DNA of 64,000 nucleotides from Actinocatenispora sp963815125 (GCA_963815125.1 CAWFFM010000010.1:124001-188000), one strand, 5' to 3'. Shown: positions 1 to 9,293, numbered from the stretch's first letter. Program-made: numbers and translations. The notes: generated by a model not told the origin, from the sequence alone.

Positions 1-1
1 A

Positions 2-1885
2 CTACGACCGGCCGGACCCGTACGACGCGCGCTGGCCCTCGCCACCCGGATCGCCACACACGAGTGGACGGTGGCCGGTGTGGCCTCCGTGCTGCTCGCG
101 GTCCTGATGACGTGGCCGACGATGCGGCACCCGGCCAGCACCATCCCCCAGGACATCTACGATCCACTCCTGCAGACCTGGCAGGTCGCCTGGGGCGGGC
201 ACGCCCTGTTGACCGACCCGCTGCATCTGTGGAACAGCAACACCTTCTACCCGGAGAACGACACCCTGGCGTACTCCGACAGCCTGCTCGGCTACGCGCC
301 GTTCGGCATGATCGGTTCCGGACCGGTCGCCGCCCTGGTGCGCTACAACGTGCTGTACGTACTGGCCTACGCGCTGGCATTCGTCGGCATGTACGCGCTC
401 TGCCGCCAGCTCGGTTCCCGCCGGCCGGGCGCCGCGATGGCCGGCGCCGCGTTCGCGTACGCGCCCTGGCGGCTGGCACACGGTGGTCACCTGAACATCC
501 TGTCCACCGGTGGGATCGCGCTGGCGTTGGCGATGTTGGCGCGGGGCCACGGATTCCGGCTGCGCCGCGGCGACCGGCACGACCCTGGGCCGCTGCGGGC
601 CCGCTGGGGCTGGGTGCTCGGCGGCTGGCTCGTCGCTGCCTGGCAGCTGACTCTCGGCTTCGGCCTCGGCCTGCCGTTCGGCTACGTACTCGGCCTGGTC
701 GTCCTGGTCGGTGTCGCGTCCTGGCTGGTGCCGGCCGTCAGGCAGGCGCTGACCGGTCGGCGCACACGGGCGTCCCGGACCGTGACGGTCGACGGGGACG
801 CGGCCGAGGCACCGACCGGGGGAGTTGCGGAGAAGATCCCGACCGTACCGGTGGGCGGTGTCGCCGTGGCCCGGGCCCGGTTCCGTGGGCCGGTGCTGCT
901 GGCGAACCTCGGCGGGCTGGCGATCTTCGCGCTGACCTGCCTGTACATGGGCCTGCCGTACCTGCGTGCAGTGCAGGCACATCCGTACGCGCGGCGCGGT
1001 GTGGCCGAACTGGCCTGGTTCTCGCCGCCGTGGCAGGGGTTCTTCATCGCGCCGGAACAGTCCTGGCTGTGGGGTGACGCGCATGCCGGCGCGCGTCAGG
1101 CCCTGCCGTTCCAGCCCGAGATGACTCTGCTGGTCGGACTGGTACTGCTGGCCTTCGCGCTGCTGGGGCTGTTCGTATCGGTGTGGAGTACCCGGACCCG
1201 GGTGCTGCTGGCCGTCGGTGTCGCGGTGAGCGTCGTACTGGCAATGGGCACCCGCTTCCCGGGCGGCGGTTGGTACACGTACCTGGTGCTGCACGACTAC
1301 CTGCCGGCCTGGGACTCGATGCGTACCCCCGGCCGGCTGGTCGTCTGGACCACGCTGCTGCTGGCGCTGCTGGCGGCCGGTGCGGTCAGCGCGCTCGGTA
1401 CACGGGCCGACGAGGTGGCGCTGTTCCGCGGCCGTAACCCGCGGCGGTCCGGACCCGGGCTACGGGTGCTGTTGGCGATTCCGCTGGTGCTGGTACTGCT
1501 GGAAGGCTGGAACCGGACCCCGCACTGGGAAGTGCCGACCGAGCCGACGGCGCTGCACCACCTGGCCGGTCCCGTACTGGTCCTGCCGACCGACCAGCTC
1601 ACCGACGAGCGGTACATGTACTGGTCCACCGACGGTTTCCCGACGATGGTCAACGGCGGCAGCGGCTTCCAGCCGACGAAGCAGGACGAGATCCGTCGGG
1701 CCACCACCGCGTTCCCGGACCAGGCCAGCGTCACGTACCTGCGGGGCCTGGGCGTGCACACCGTGGTCGTGCTGCGCGACAACCTCGGTGGCACACCGTA
1801 CGAGCACGCCCTGACCGCACCGACCGACGGGCTCGGACTGACCCGGGCGGACAGCCGGTCGGCCGTGGTGTTCACGCTGCACTGA
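2..1885 (+). CDS. polytopic membrane protein, 5' end outside window
   Basis: The frame is open from base 2 with no stop, so the true start probably lies upstream; the first in-window start is a GTG at 71 (604 aa from there). The protein has many hydrophobic segments (about ten), interrupted by an Arg/Glu-rich cytoplasmic-looking stretch near residues 235-270 from that GTG. Early conserved-looking residues include WPTM, DPLLQTWQVAW and a FYPE turn, followed by a WNSNTF motif; this arrangement resembles GT-C-fold or YfhO-like membrane glycosyltransferase families, with a soluble C-terminal domain of about 130 residues. The substrate cannot be told from sequence. It is convergent with the kinase-fold gene at 1959-2972 and separated from it by a hairpin. 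Family assignment is tentative; that it is a real gene is well supported by length and GC3. Confidence 0.75.
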   Translation, partial: LRPAGPVRRALALATRIATHEWTVAGVASVLLAVLMTWPTMRHPASTIPQDIYDPLLQTWQVAWGGHALLTDPLHLWNSNTFYPENDTLAYSDSLLGYAPFGMIGSGPVAALVRYNVLYVLAYALAFVGMYALCRQLGSRRPGAAMAGAAFAYAPWRLAHGGHLNILSTGGIALALAMLARGHGFRLRRGDRHDPGPLRARWGWVLGGWLVAAWQLTLGFGLGLPFGYVLGLVVLVGVASWLVPAVRQALTGRRTRASRTVTVDGDAAEAPTGGVAEKIPTVPVGGVAVARARFRGPVLLANLGGLAIFALTCLYMGLPYLRAVQAHPYARRGVAELAWFSPPWQGFFIAPEQSWLWGDAHAGARQALPFQPEMTLLVGLVLLAFALLGLFVSVWSTRTRVLLAVGVAVSVVLAMGTRFPGGGWYTYLVLHDYLPAWDSMRTPGRLVVWTTLLLALLAAGAVSALGTRADEVALFRGRNPRRSGPGLRVLLAIPLVLVLLEGWNRTPHWEVPTEPTALHHLAGPVLVLPTDQLTDERYMYWSTDGFPTMVNGGSGFQPTKQDEIRRATTAFPDQASVTYLRGLGVHTVVVLRDNLGGTPYEHALTAPTDGLGLTRADSRSAVVFTLH

Positions 1886-1894
1886 CCGGCGTGC

Positions 1895-1926
1895 CCGGTG
1901 CCGGGCGGCCCGGAACCCGGCACCGG
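1895..1926. terminator. hairpin between convergent genes
   Basis: An 11-bp perfect inverted repeat, CCGGTGCCGGG (1895-1905) and CCCGGCACCGG (1916-1926), with a 10-nt loop lies between two convergent stop codons. There is no T tract, as is common for actinobacterial terminators. Confidence 0.55.
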
Positions 1927-1958
1927 CAGCTCGGCATCCGCCGGCCGGCGTCCGGCGC

Positions 1959-2972
1959 TCAGCGGGCGCCGGCGAGCGCGGTCGCCACCTCGACGTAGCG
2001 CTGCGCGACGCCCGCCGGATATGCCCAGGAAATGTTGCTCAGCACCCGGATCAGGCCCCAGGCACGTACCTCGGCCGGATCCACCGCGAGCCCGGCGGCG
2101 ACCTCGGAGATCAACAACCGGGCCTGCGGCACCGTGGGCTGGAACCGCAGCAGGTCCCAGACCAGGTGGCCGGCGTCGAACGACGGTGGGCCGAGCATCG
2201 GCTTCGGGTCGATCAGCAGCCAGCCACCCCGCGCCGGCGCTACAGCCAGGATGTTGCCCAGGTGCGCGTCCCGGTTGACGATGACCTCCCGCGCGGTGGG
2301 ACCGGCCAGTTCCGCGGCCAGCCCGGCGCCCTCGGTGAACAGGCCATGGTCGTAGGGGCGACCGAAACCCAGATGGGTCTCGACCAGCGCCGTCGACCAG
2401 TGCCGCGCCGCCTCCCGGACCAGGGGGAAAGGCTGTGCCGGCGGGACCGGGCCGACCGGTTCACCGTCGGCGGACGGACCCGGCCGGGGGCAGCTCAGGT
2501 CGCCGCCCGGCGGTCGACTCAGCCGGCCCAGCAGGTCCGCTGCGGTACGGATCGCCGCCGGTGCAGAGATCCGGCCGGCCAGGTGTTCGTCGAGCAGGGC
2601 GTGCCCCGGGTCGGCCCGCTCCAGCAGCAGCGCACCGGACGCCAGGTCCACCCGGTGCAGCCGGACCGCGCCGTCCCCGGCGTAGCAGCGCAGGGCGGCG
2701 GCCTCGGCGTAGTTCTCCTCGTCGAGCAGCGGCACCTTCAGCACCAGCGCATCCCGCCGACCGGAAGTTGCGCTCATCGACCGTACCGGCGCCACGTACG
2801 AGTGGGTACCGCCGGGGAAGCCGGGCCCCACCACGGTCAGATCCCAGTCCCGGCACAGTGCCTCGACCAGATCCGGCAGCTCGGCCAACCAGCGCACGCC
2901 GCGCGCACCGAACAGCTCCGGGACGCCTTCGGCCAGCCCGGCAGGTACCACCACATCACGTCGACTGCTCAT
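1959..2972 (-). CDS. aminoglycoside/hydroxyurea phosphotransferase-fold kinase
   Basis: The 337-aa protein has the layout of the APH(6)/hydroxyurea-kinase group of protein-kinase-like phosphotransferases: an N-lobe with LVLKVPLLDEENYAEAAAL (the lysine and glutamate of the ATP site), then a catalytic loop VNRDAHLGNIL and the metal-binding DPKPMLGPPSFDAGHLVWD. The catalytic loop has Asn-Arg-Asp where most APH enzymes have His-Gly-Asp, but Asp and the downstream Asn are kept, so activity is plausible. The substrate is unknown; family members phosphorylate streptomycin-like aminoglycosides or other small hydroxylated compounds. ATG start at 2972. No resistance-cluster context is present, so resistance should not be assumed. 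Confidence 0.8.
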   Translation of the reverse strand: MSSRRDVVVPAGLAEGVPELFGARGVRWLAELPDLVEALCRDWDLTVVGPGFPGGTHSYVAPVRSMSATSGRRDALVLKVPLLDEENYAEAAALRCYAGDGAVRLHRVDLASGALLLERADPGHALLDEHLAGRISAPAAIRTAADLLGRLSRPPGGDLSCPRPGPSADGEPVGPVPPAQPFPLVREAARHWSTALVETHLGFGRPYDHGLFTEGAGLAAELAGPTAREVIVNRDAHLGNILAVAPARGGWLLIDPKPMLGPPSFDAGHLVWDLLRFQPTVPQARLLISEVAAGLAVDPAEVRAWGLIRVLSNISWAYPAGVAQRYVEVATALAGAR

Positions 2973-3062
2973 GTCACCTCGTCCTCACCACCAACGACGG
3001 ATTTCCGGTCTGTGCGGCCGGACGACCGGTGGCGGTCGGGGACGGTACGGGCGGTGACGAGG

Positions 3063-4523
3063 TCAAGAAGGAGCGGCGGACGGTACCGGTCGGCCGGCGT
3101 ACGCACCGCGCGCCCAGGACGCATCCGGCGCACCGTCGAGCACCCCACCGTCCGGGTCGTCGGCGGCGCCGTCCGCCCGGACCGCGTCGTGTTCCGGGCG
3201 CAGCACGTCCCGTACGACGAATCCGGCGAGCACCGCGAGCGTCACCAGTCGGCAGATCGCGAACAGCACGAAGACCCATTCGGGGATGACGCTCTTGCCG
3301 CTGGCGCCCATCAGTTCGGCGTAGAAGGCGAGGAAGTAGCCGACCTCGGCGAGCTGCCAGGCAAGGAAGGCACCCCAGCGCGGGCGGGCCAGCACCGCCA
3401 GCGGGATGAGCCAGAGCACGTACTGCTGGGACCAGACCTTGCCGGTGATCAGGAAGCACGCCACCACCAGGAACGCCAGCTGGGCCACCCGGGGACGGCG
3501 CGGCGCCAACCAGGCCAGCGCGGCGATGCCCAGGCAGCAGAGCGCGAACAGCACCCCGTACAGCAGGTTCAGGGTGGGAATGTGGTCGTTGAGGTAGGTG
3601 AAGGGCCCGAAGCCGGCCCGGTCACCACCGCGCGGGAAGTGCGCGCCGATGTACCAGAACGTGCCCCAGTCGATGCCCCGGGTCGAGTTGAGGTGGAAGA
3701 ACTGCAACCAGGCGGCCGGGTACGCCATCGCGACCGGCACGTTGATCACCACCCAGGTGACCGCGGCGGTGAGGATCGTGACGCCCACCTGCCTGACCTT
3801 GCCGGCCCGTAGCGCCAGGATCAGCAGCGGTCCCAGGATCAGCAGCGGATAGAACTTGGCCGCGACGCCGAGCCCGAGCAGCAGACCGGCCAGCGCGGGT
3901 CTGCGCCGCGCCCAGGCGAGCATCCCCGCGATCGTGGGGGCGATGGCCAGCAGGTCCCAGTTGACGGTGGCGGTGAACCACAGCGCCGGCGCCGCGATGA
4001 ACAGCAGCGCGTCCCAGGGTCGTCGGCGGCGCAGCGCAAGGATCGCGGCCACCGTCGCCAGCCCGAGCAGGCCGAGCAGCAGCGCATTGCCGTCGTAGAA
4101 CGCCTGGCCCTGGTTGAAGTCGGGGCCGAGTACGGTGCCGATCGCGTGTACCGGAAGGCCGACCACGCCCATGAACGCGCCGGTAAGTACCGGGTATTCG
4201 ACCTTGTGGTCGGCGTACGGGACCTCACCGTTGCCCAGACCCTCGGCGTAGTACAGCGCCAGCACATCGGTGTAGCAGAGGTCCTTGTACTGCTTGAGGT
4301 CGGTCCACGCGCCGTCCCGGCAGGGCGACTTCTGCACCCAGTGCAGGGCGAACACCAGGCAGGCCAGGGCCAGAACGACCCGTACCGGGGTCCAGAACCG
4401 GTGACGGACCGGGCGTACCGCGTGCTCACCGAGCGGGCCGCCGACCGATTCGGTCAGTCCGTGGACGAACCAGTCCCGGCGACCCGGCTCGTCGATCGCA
4501 CCGACCAGCGTGCTGCGCTCCAT
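3063..4523 (-). CDS. GT87-like (DUF2029) membrane glycosyltransferase
   Basis: The 486-aa polytopic membrane protein has about ten hydrophobic segments and resembles the polyprenyl-phosphate-mannose-dependent GT87/DUF2029 family. Recognisable stretches are DGAWTDLKQYKDLCYTDV near the first extracytoplasmic loop, DHKVEYPVLTG, NWDLLAIAPTI and ARRRPALAGLLLGLGVAAKFYP, typical of this family. The start at 4523 was chosen because AGGA sits 7 nt upstream of ATG (MERSTLVG); the frame is open 56 codons further up but that part is low-complexity repeat DNA that overlaps the ponA terminator. It lies just downstream of ponA on the same strand. Probable role: glycosylation of a cell-envelope component at the membrane; the acceptor is unknown. 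Confidence 0.8.
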   Translation of the reverse strand: MERSTLVGAIDEPGRRDWFVHGLTESVGGPLGEHAVRPVRHRFWTPVRVVLALACLVFALHWVQKSPCRDGAWTDLKQYKDLCYTDVLALYYAEGLGNGEVPYADHKVEYPVLTGAFMGVVGLPVHAIGTVLGPDFNQGQAFYDGNALLLGLLGLATVAAILALRRRRPWDALLFIAAPALWFTATVNWDLLAIAPTIAGMLAWARRRPALAGLLLGLGVAAKFYPLLILGPLLILALRAGKVRQVGVTILTAAVTWVVINVPVAMAYPAAWLQFFHLNSTRGIDWGTFWYIGAHFPRGGDRAGFGPFTYLNDHIPTLNLLYGVLFALCCLGIAALAWLAPRRPRVAQLAFLVVACFLITGKVWSQQYVLWLIPLAVLARPRWGAFLAWQLAEVGYFLAFYAELMGASGKSVIPEWVFVLFAICRLVTLAVLAGFVVRDVLRPEHDAVRADGAADDPDGGVLDGAPDASWARGAYAGRPVPSAAPS

Positions 4524-4644
4524 GGACTCATCCTGCCCCATGCAGGTCCGTCCGGCGGCGACCCCCGCCCCTGACGGACAGAACCCCCTGCCGGTCCGTC
4601 CGGCGGCAACCCCCCCGCCACCAGACAGACCGCCAGACAGACGG

Positions 4645-4685
4645 AGCCCCGTGCCGGTCCGCTGGGCGGGAACCGGCACGGGGCT
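4645..4685 (-). terminator. strong hairpin downstream of ponA
   Basis: A 14-bp perfect inverted repeat AGCCCCGTGCCGGT (4645-4658) / ACCGGCACGGGGCT (4672-4685) with a 13-nt loop lies between ponA and the downstream glycosyltransferase gene, so the two are probably separate transcription units or only partly read through. Confidence 0.65.
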
Positions 4686-4713
4686 ACTCATCGGGGGTCA
4701 GCGCACCGGTACG

Positions 4714-7700
4714 TCAACCGCCACCGCGCCCGCCACCGGCCGGCGGACAGTTCTGCCACGGCGGACAGGTCGGTGTCCCGGTCACCGGACCGGTCGGCTG
4801 TCCGGTCGGTGGCCAGCCCGGTGGCGTGGTGCCGGTCGGGCCGGGGGTCGGGGTGCCGGTGCCGGTCGGGGTCGGCGAGGCCGAATGGGTCGGTGGCGGC
4901 GCCACCCCGGAATACTGGCCCTTGGTCTTGTCCCCGATGAACTGGGCCGGCGGGAAGGACTTCGCCTCGAAGTGCAGGTCCTGGACCGCCTTGGTCATGA
5001 ACTTCGCCCAGATCCGGCCGGGCAGGTCCCAGCCGTACATGGCCATGCCCCGGTTGTTCTGGATCGGCTTGTCGCCCTTCAGGTTGCCGACCCAGACCGC
5101 GCAGGCGAGCTGCGGGATGTAGCCGACCGTCCAGGCGTGCGAGTTCTGCCAGTTCGAGTCGTGGTACTGCCAGGTGCCGGTCTTGTTGGCCTGCTCCCGG
5201 TGCGGCTCGATCATCTGCGACTCGTGGTTGGCCACACCCTTGAGCACGTAGTCGATGTCGGCCGCGGCTGCGGCACTGAAGACCCGCCGGTGCTCGATCT
5301 TCGGTGACCACCCGGAGTTGCCGTCCGCGTCGGTCATCTTCTGGATGAAGTGCGCTGTGGTGTACACCCCACCGTTGGCGAACGTGGCCAGGCCGTTGGC
5401 GTGGTCCAGCGGTGTGACGGGGTTCTGACCGAAGCCGACCTCGTAACCGATACCCGGGGTGTCGGCGGCCTTCTCGGGCGAGACCTTGGTCAGGTCGATC
5501 GGGTCCTCGGTGCTGCCGTTGGCGGCCGTCGGAACGATCTGCCTGATACCGGCCTCCGCCGCGATCTTCAGCACGGCGGCCTTGCCCAGGTCGTAGGTGA
5601 GCTTGTAGAAGACGGTGTTGAGCGACTTGCGGACGGCCATGGTGAGGCTGCACCGCACGTGCCCGTCGGGCCCCTTGCCGCCGTCGTTGCAGATCTCGTC
5701 CTCGGAGTTGTGCACCTTGCCGTCGGCGCCGCGGGCCGGCAGCTTCTCCGCTCCGTCGCCGTTCCAGTACGACTTGATGGAGTAGCCGTTCATCAGCGCG
5801 GCGGCCAGCACGTACACCTTGAACGACGAACCCGGTTGGTGCGTATGGCTGGCCGTGTCGTAACCGGTGCCGTCGTTGCCGCCGTAGTAGGCACGGACCG
5901 CCCCGCTGCCCGGCTCCACCGCCACGATCGAGTCGGCGAGGCCGGGCTGCTCGCCCTTCAGCTCGTGGTTGGCGACGTAGACGGCGTGATCCTGCGCCTT
6001 GCGGTTGATGGTCGTGGTGATCTTGTAGCCGCCGGTGCGCAGCCGCTCGTCGGCCTCTTTCATGCTGGAGAACTTGCCGTTGTCGACCAGTTCCTGCTTG
6101 ATCTGGGTGACGACCAGACCGGTCGGCTTGTCCAGCCCGTAGCTGGCCCCGCTGTTGGGATCCGGCTTGATCGGCATCGGATACTTCGCCGCGTCGATCG
6201 GCTGGTGGTACTTGCCGAGCTTGGTCATCCCGTCGAGGACGTAGTTCCAACGGGTCTGCGCGCCCTGCTTGTCCACGGCCGGGTCGAAGTTGGTCGGGTC
6301 CTTGATCACGCTGGCGATCACGGCCGCCTGCTCGGCGGTCAGCTTCGTGACGTCCTTGTGGTAGTACGCCTGCGAGGCGGCCTGGATGCCGTACGCACCG
6401 CGTCCGAAGTAGACGGTGTCCAGGTAGAAGCCGAGGATCTGGTCCTTGCTGTACTTCTGCCCGAGCTTCATCGCCACGACGGCTTCTTTGAGCTTCTCGG
6501 TGTACGTACGGTTGGTCTGGCTGGGGTCCAGTGCCTGCTTCGCGTACTGCATGGTGATGGTGGACGCACCACCGGAGTCGGCGTTGCCGGTGACGTGACC
6601 CCACGCGGCACGCACGATGCCCTTGAAGTCGACACCGGAGTTGGTGTAGAAGCTCCGGTCCTCCGCCGCCACCACGGCGTACTTGACCTGCTCCGGGATC
6701 TTGTTGATGTCGACGTGGGTACGGTTCTCCGTGCCCAGTCGCGCCATCAGTGAGCCGTCGCTGTAGTAGATGCTGCTGACCTGTGGCGGGGTCTGCTCAT
6801 CGGGCAGCGGGACGCTGGTGAAGTAGTAGGCCCCGCCGATCGTGCCCAGGCCCACGACGAGCAGCAGCGCCGCGATACCGGCGACGATCCGGCGGCGACG
6901 CTTGCGCTTCTTCAGCACCTTGGAGGTGCTGCCGCCGGCCAGTGCCCGGCGCCGTTCCTCGGCCCGGCTCAGGGGTGGGCCGAGCGGGCCACCGGGGCGG
7001 GTCGGGTCGTCCGGTCCGGAGGGGCGTACCGACGCACTGCCCACCGAGGCCCGACCGACCCGCGCGCTGCCCACCGAGGCGCTGCCCACGGAGGCGCTGC
7101 CGACGGAGGCCTGCCCGACGGAACCGGCCGCTGCGGCACCACCGACTGCGGCCGCGCCACGTCCCACCGACGCCCGGCCGGTGGGCCCGCTGGCGCCCGA
7201 GGAGTGTCGACCGGTCGCCGACTCGTCGTCGCCGTACCGGGAAGCCCCGCCGAGGTCGGAGTATTCGCTGCGCCGGGTGCGGCCGGTCGATTCGGACCGC
7301 GGGCTCTCCGACCGGGAGCCGTAGTCGGACCGGCGGTGACTGGCCGAACGTTCGTCGTCACCGGCCCGGGGCGGCGCGTAGTCGCCGAAGGCCGAGCCCC
7401 GTTCGCCGGGTTGTGGGGCGTAATCGCTGAAGGAGGGGGCGCTGTCCGCGGACCGCCGGCCGGAACGACCACCGGAGCCGTAGTTGCCGGCCCCGTGCCG
7501 GCCGGTGGTCTCGCCACCGACCGGGCCACCGGGGTCACGTCGACGCCCGGACCCACGATCCGGATCCGGGGCACTGTGACTGCCCCGCGGGGTGCCGTAG
7601 CCAGCGCCACGCTGGTCGGAGCCACGCTGGTCGGAGTCGTAGCGTCCGGACGAGAAACGGCCGGAGGGCTCGCCGTGGTCTCGGGAATTGCCGGTGCCGT

Positions 7701-7758
7701 CGGGGTCAGGTCCGGGGACCCGGGCCGAGCCACGCGGGCGGTTCGGGGGGCTCGTCAT
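4714..7758 (-). CDS. ponA: class A penicillin-binding protein (bifunctional PBP1)
   Basis: A 1014-aa bifunctional peptidoglycan synthase. Residues 1-290 are a disordered, Ser/Arg/Gly-rich cytoplasmic tail, followed by KKRKRRRR and one membrane anchor (about 291-312). The glycosyltransferase-51 domain follows, with AAEDRSFY (catalytic Glu366) and GASTITMQ. The transpeptidase domain has all three penicillin-binding motifs: SSFK (Ser644, Lys647), SLN (712-714) and KTGT (859-862). The C-terminus is a Pro/Thr/Gly-rich extracytoplasmic tail. It polymerises and cross-links lipid II at the outer face of the membrane. The N-tail is far longer than in most PBP1 proteins and carries five-residue repeats (about 216-245). 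The upstream neighbour DUF5318 gene is co-oriented, as in many actinobacteria. Confidence 0.96.
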   Translation of the reverse strand: MTSPPNRPRGSARVPGPDPDGTGNSRDHGEPSGRFSSGRYDSDQRGSDQRGAGYGTPRGSHSAPDPDRGSGRRRDPGGPVGGETTGRHGAGNYGSGGRSGRRSADSAPSFSDYAPQPGERGSAFGDYAPPRAGDDERSASHRRSDYGSRSESPRSESTGRTRRSEYSDLGGASRYGDDESATGRHSSGASGPTGRASVGRGAAAVGGAAAAGSVGQASVGSASVGSASVGSARVGRASVGSASVRPSGPDDPTRPGGPLGPPLSRAEERRRALAGGSTSKVLKKRKRRRRIVAGIAALLLVVGLGTIGGAYYFTSVPLPDEQTPPQVSSIYYSDGSLMARLGTENRTHVDINKIPEQVKYAVVAAEDRSFYTNSGVDFKGIVRAAWGHVTGNADSGGASTITMQYAKQALDPSQTNRTYTEKLKEAVVAMKLGQKYSKDQILGFYLDTVYFGRGAYGIQAASQAYYHKDVTKLTAEQAAVIASVIKDPTNFDPAVDKQGAQTRWNYVLDGMTKLGKYHQPIDAAKYPMPIKPDPNSGASYGLDKPTGLVVTQIKQELVDNGKFSSMKEADERLRTGGYKITTTINRKAQDHAVYVANHELKGEQPGLADSIVAVEPGSGAVRAYYGGNDGTGYDTASHTHQPGSSFKVYVLAAALMNGYSIKSYWNGDGAEKLPARGADGKVHNSEDEICNDGGKGPDGHVRCSLTMAVRKSLNTVFYKLTYDLGKAAVLKIAAEAGIRQIVPTAANGSTEDPIDLTKVSPEKAADTPGIGYEVGFGQNPVTPLDHANGLATFANGGVYTTAHFIQKMTDADGNSGWSPKIEHRRVFSAAAAADIDYVLKGVANHESQMIEPHREQANKTGTWQYHDSNWQNSHAWTVGYIPQLACAVWVGNLKGDKPIQNNRGMAMYGWDLPGRIWAKFMTKAVQDLHFEAKSFPPAQFIGDKTKGQYSGVAPPPTHSASPTPTGTGTPTPGPTGTTPPGWPPTGQPTGPVTGTPTCPPWQNCPPAGGGRGGG

Positions 7759-7880
7759 GCGTCACACCATGCCGTCGGGGACGACAGCAGCCAAGTTGCC
7801 GTCCGGTTCATGTGAGCTACGCCGCACCGTTATGCGGGCAGAGTTACGCCGCGCACCGTACTCGTGCGCGGTCCGCTCGA

Positions 7881-8288
7881 TCACTTCGCCGCCTCGCGAC
7901 GGCGTTGCGGGTCAGGGTCCGTCACCCCGTCGCAGCCGAGCAGGAACTGCTCGGCGAGATGGTTCCACCCACACGCCCGGCAGACCTCGACGACGTAGAC
8001 GCTGAACTCCCGGTAGTTGGTCTCCAACACCGGGAGTTCGGCCTTCCTGCGCGCCTGGCCGGCGGCCTGCTTCAGTTCGTCGCCGTAGATGTAGTGCACG
8101 TGCCAGAGGTTCTCCCGCTGGCACACCGGGCATTCCTGGTCGGTCTGCTCGCCGTGGTAACGCGCGGCGCTGAGCAGATAGGGCGAGGCGTCGCAGGCTT
8201 CATTGGCGCCCACCCGACCGGAGAACACGTCGCGCAGCATCGCCCGCTTCTGGAGCGAGTAGTCGACGATCTGTCGCTGCGTGCGCAT
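7881..8288 (-). CDS. DUF5318 family protein with two Cys pairs
   Basis: A 135-aa soluble protein. The start ATG at 8288 (MRTQRQIVDYSLQKR) was chosen over a 47-codon upstream extension because a GGGG element sits about 5 nt before it and the similarity to the family begins here. It has the pairs ECPVCQ and CRACGW, spaced like a zinc ribbon, separated by a basic segment and LPVLETNYREFSVYVVEVC. Members of this family are usually encoded next to class A PBP and PadR/Ino1 genes in actinobacteria; the function is unknown. A zinc-binding structural role is inferred from the Cys pattern. Confidence 0.85.
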   Translation of the reverse strand: MRTQRQIVDYSLQKRAMLRDVFSGRVGANEACDASPYLLSAARYHGEQTDQECPVCQRENLWHVHYIYGDELKQAAGQARRKAELPVLETNYREFSVYVVEVCRACGWNHLAEQFLLGCDGVTDPDPQRRREAAK

Positions 8289-8444
8289 GGCCCCGAGAGT
8301 ACGCGCCCGGACGCCACCCGCACAGCCGTGCGCGGTGGAAACAGCCATTACCGAATGTAATCGGACGTCGATTTCCGAACGGTGCGGAAAGGGGCCGGGC
8401 GCATCCCACCACTTTCCGACCTGCGGCAACTGCTGTTAGAGTCG

Positions 8445-8467
8445 CGATGTATCGGACCGATACATCG
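8445..8467. promoter_or_regulatory. PadR-type operator palindrome
   Basis: A perfect 11-bp inverted repeat CGATGTATCGG (8445-8455) and CCGATACATCG (8457-8467) around a single A, 32 bp upstream of the PadR gene. It contains ATGT and ACAT half-sites spaced as in known PadR operators, so autoregulation is likely. Confidence 0.75.
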
Positions 8468-8499
8468 AATGATCATGTAGGAGCGACCGACCGGAGTCG

Positions 8500-9216
8500 G
8501 TGAGCTCGGTCGACGGGGGTGGCGCGGTGCTCGAACTCGCCGTACTCGGCCTCCTGCACTCCTCACCGATGCACGGCTACGAACTGCGCAAGAGACTGAC
8601 CACCATGCTCGGCGCGTTCCGCGCGGCGTTCAGCTACGGCACCCTCTACCCGACCCTGCGTCGGCTCCGGGAGGCCGGCTGGATCGCCGAGGACGCACCG
8701 GATCCGACCCAGCCGGCACCGCCGCTGACCGGGCGGCGCGGCAAGGTGGTGTACCGGCTCACCGCCGAGGGCAAGGAACGCTTCGGTGAGCTGCTCGCCC
8801 AGGTCGGGCCGGAGACGTACGAGGACGCCGCGTTCGGCGTGCATTTCGCGTTCTTCGCCCGTACCGACGTGGCCACCCGGCTGCGCATCCTGGAGGGCCG
8901 TCGGCGGCGCGTCGAGGAACGCCGGGAGGGCCTGCGTGACGCCCTCGACCGGGCCGCCGAGCGCATCGACGCGTACACCCTGGAACTGCAACGGCACGGC
9001 CTGGAGGCCGCCGACCGCGAGGTGCGGTGGCTGGAGGAACTCATCGTGCATGAGCGGGCCGGTCAACCACCCACAGTGACGACACCCGAGCCCGGCATCC
9101 TCTCACCGGGCCGCACCATGCGGGCAGATCCCGCAGCACCACCCGGCGCCGCCAGAAGCGGCGAACATCCCGGCACCGGGGCCGGACCGGAGCACGGCAA
9201 CAGCCAGCCCGGTTAG
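8500..9216 (+). CDS. PadR family transcriptional regulator
   Basis: The 238-aa protein has the PadR winged-helix signature at the N-terminus: LELAVLGLLHSSPMHGYELRKRL, SYGTLYPTLRRLREAGWI and a wing GKVVYRLTAEGKERF. A C-terminal helical dimerisation arm (about 100-190, REGLRDALDRAAERIDAY) follows, then a low-complexity Pro/Gly tail. A GTG at 8500 is used; a second GTG at 8527 with a GGGGG element would start directly at the HTH and is a real alternative. It is followed 77 nt later by ino1 on the same strand, a conserved actinobacterial arrangement. It probably binds the palindrome at 8445-8467 and may thereby control ino1 or the divergent DUF5318 gene. Confidence 0.93.
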   Translation: MSSVDGGGAVLELAVLGLLHSSPMHGYELRKRLTTMLGAFRAAFSYGTLYPTLRRLREAGWIAEDAPDPTQPAPPLTGRRGKVVYRLTAEGKERFGELLAQVGPETYEDAAFGVHFAFFARTDVATRLRILEGRRRRVEERREGLRDALDRAAERIDAYTLELQRHGLEAADREVRWLEELIVHERAGQPPTVTTPEPGILSPGRTMRADPAAPPGAARSGEHPGTGAGPEHGNSQPG

Positions 9217-9293
9217 GCCCCACCGCAAGTACCGCGTCCGGCGCCCACCTCCGTGGATGTGCCCGGTGCGGCCGAAACGAGAAGGAGGCAGAC

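Noticed and set aside
2..4574. Long open frames on the opposite strand of the first three genes (e.g. 2-1294 minus, 2166-3812 plus)
   Set aside because: They are typical antisense shadows in GC-rich DNA, with no domain signal, biased Gln/Arg/His/Pro content and heavy overlap with recognised genes.
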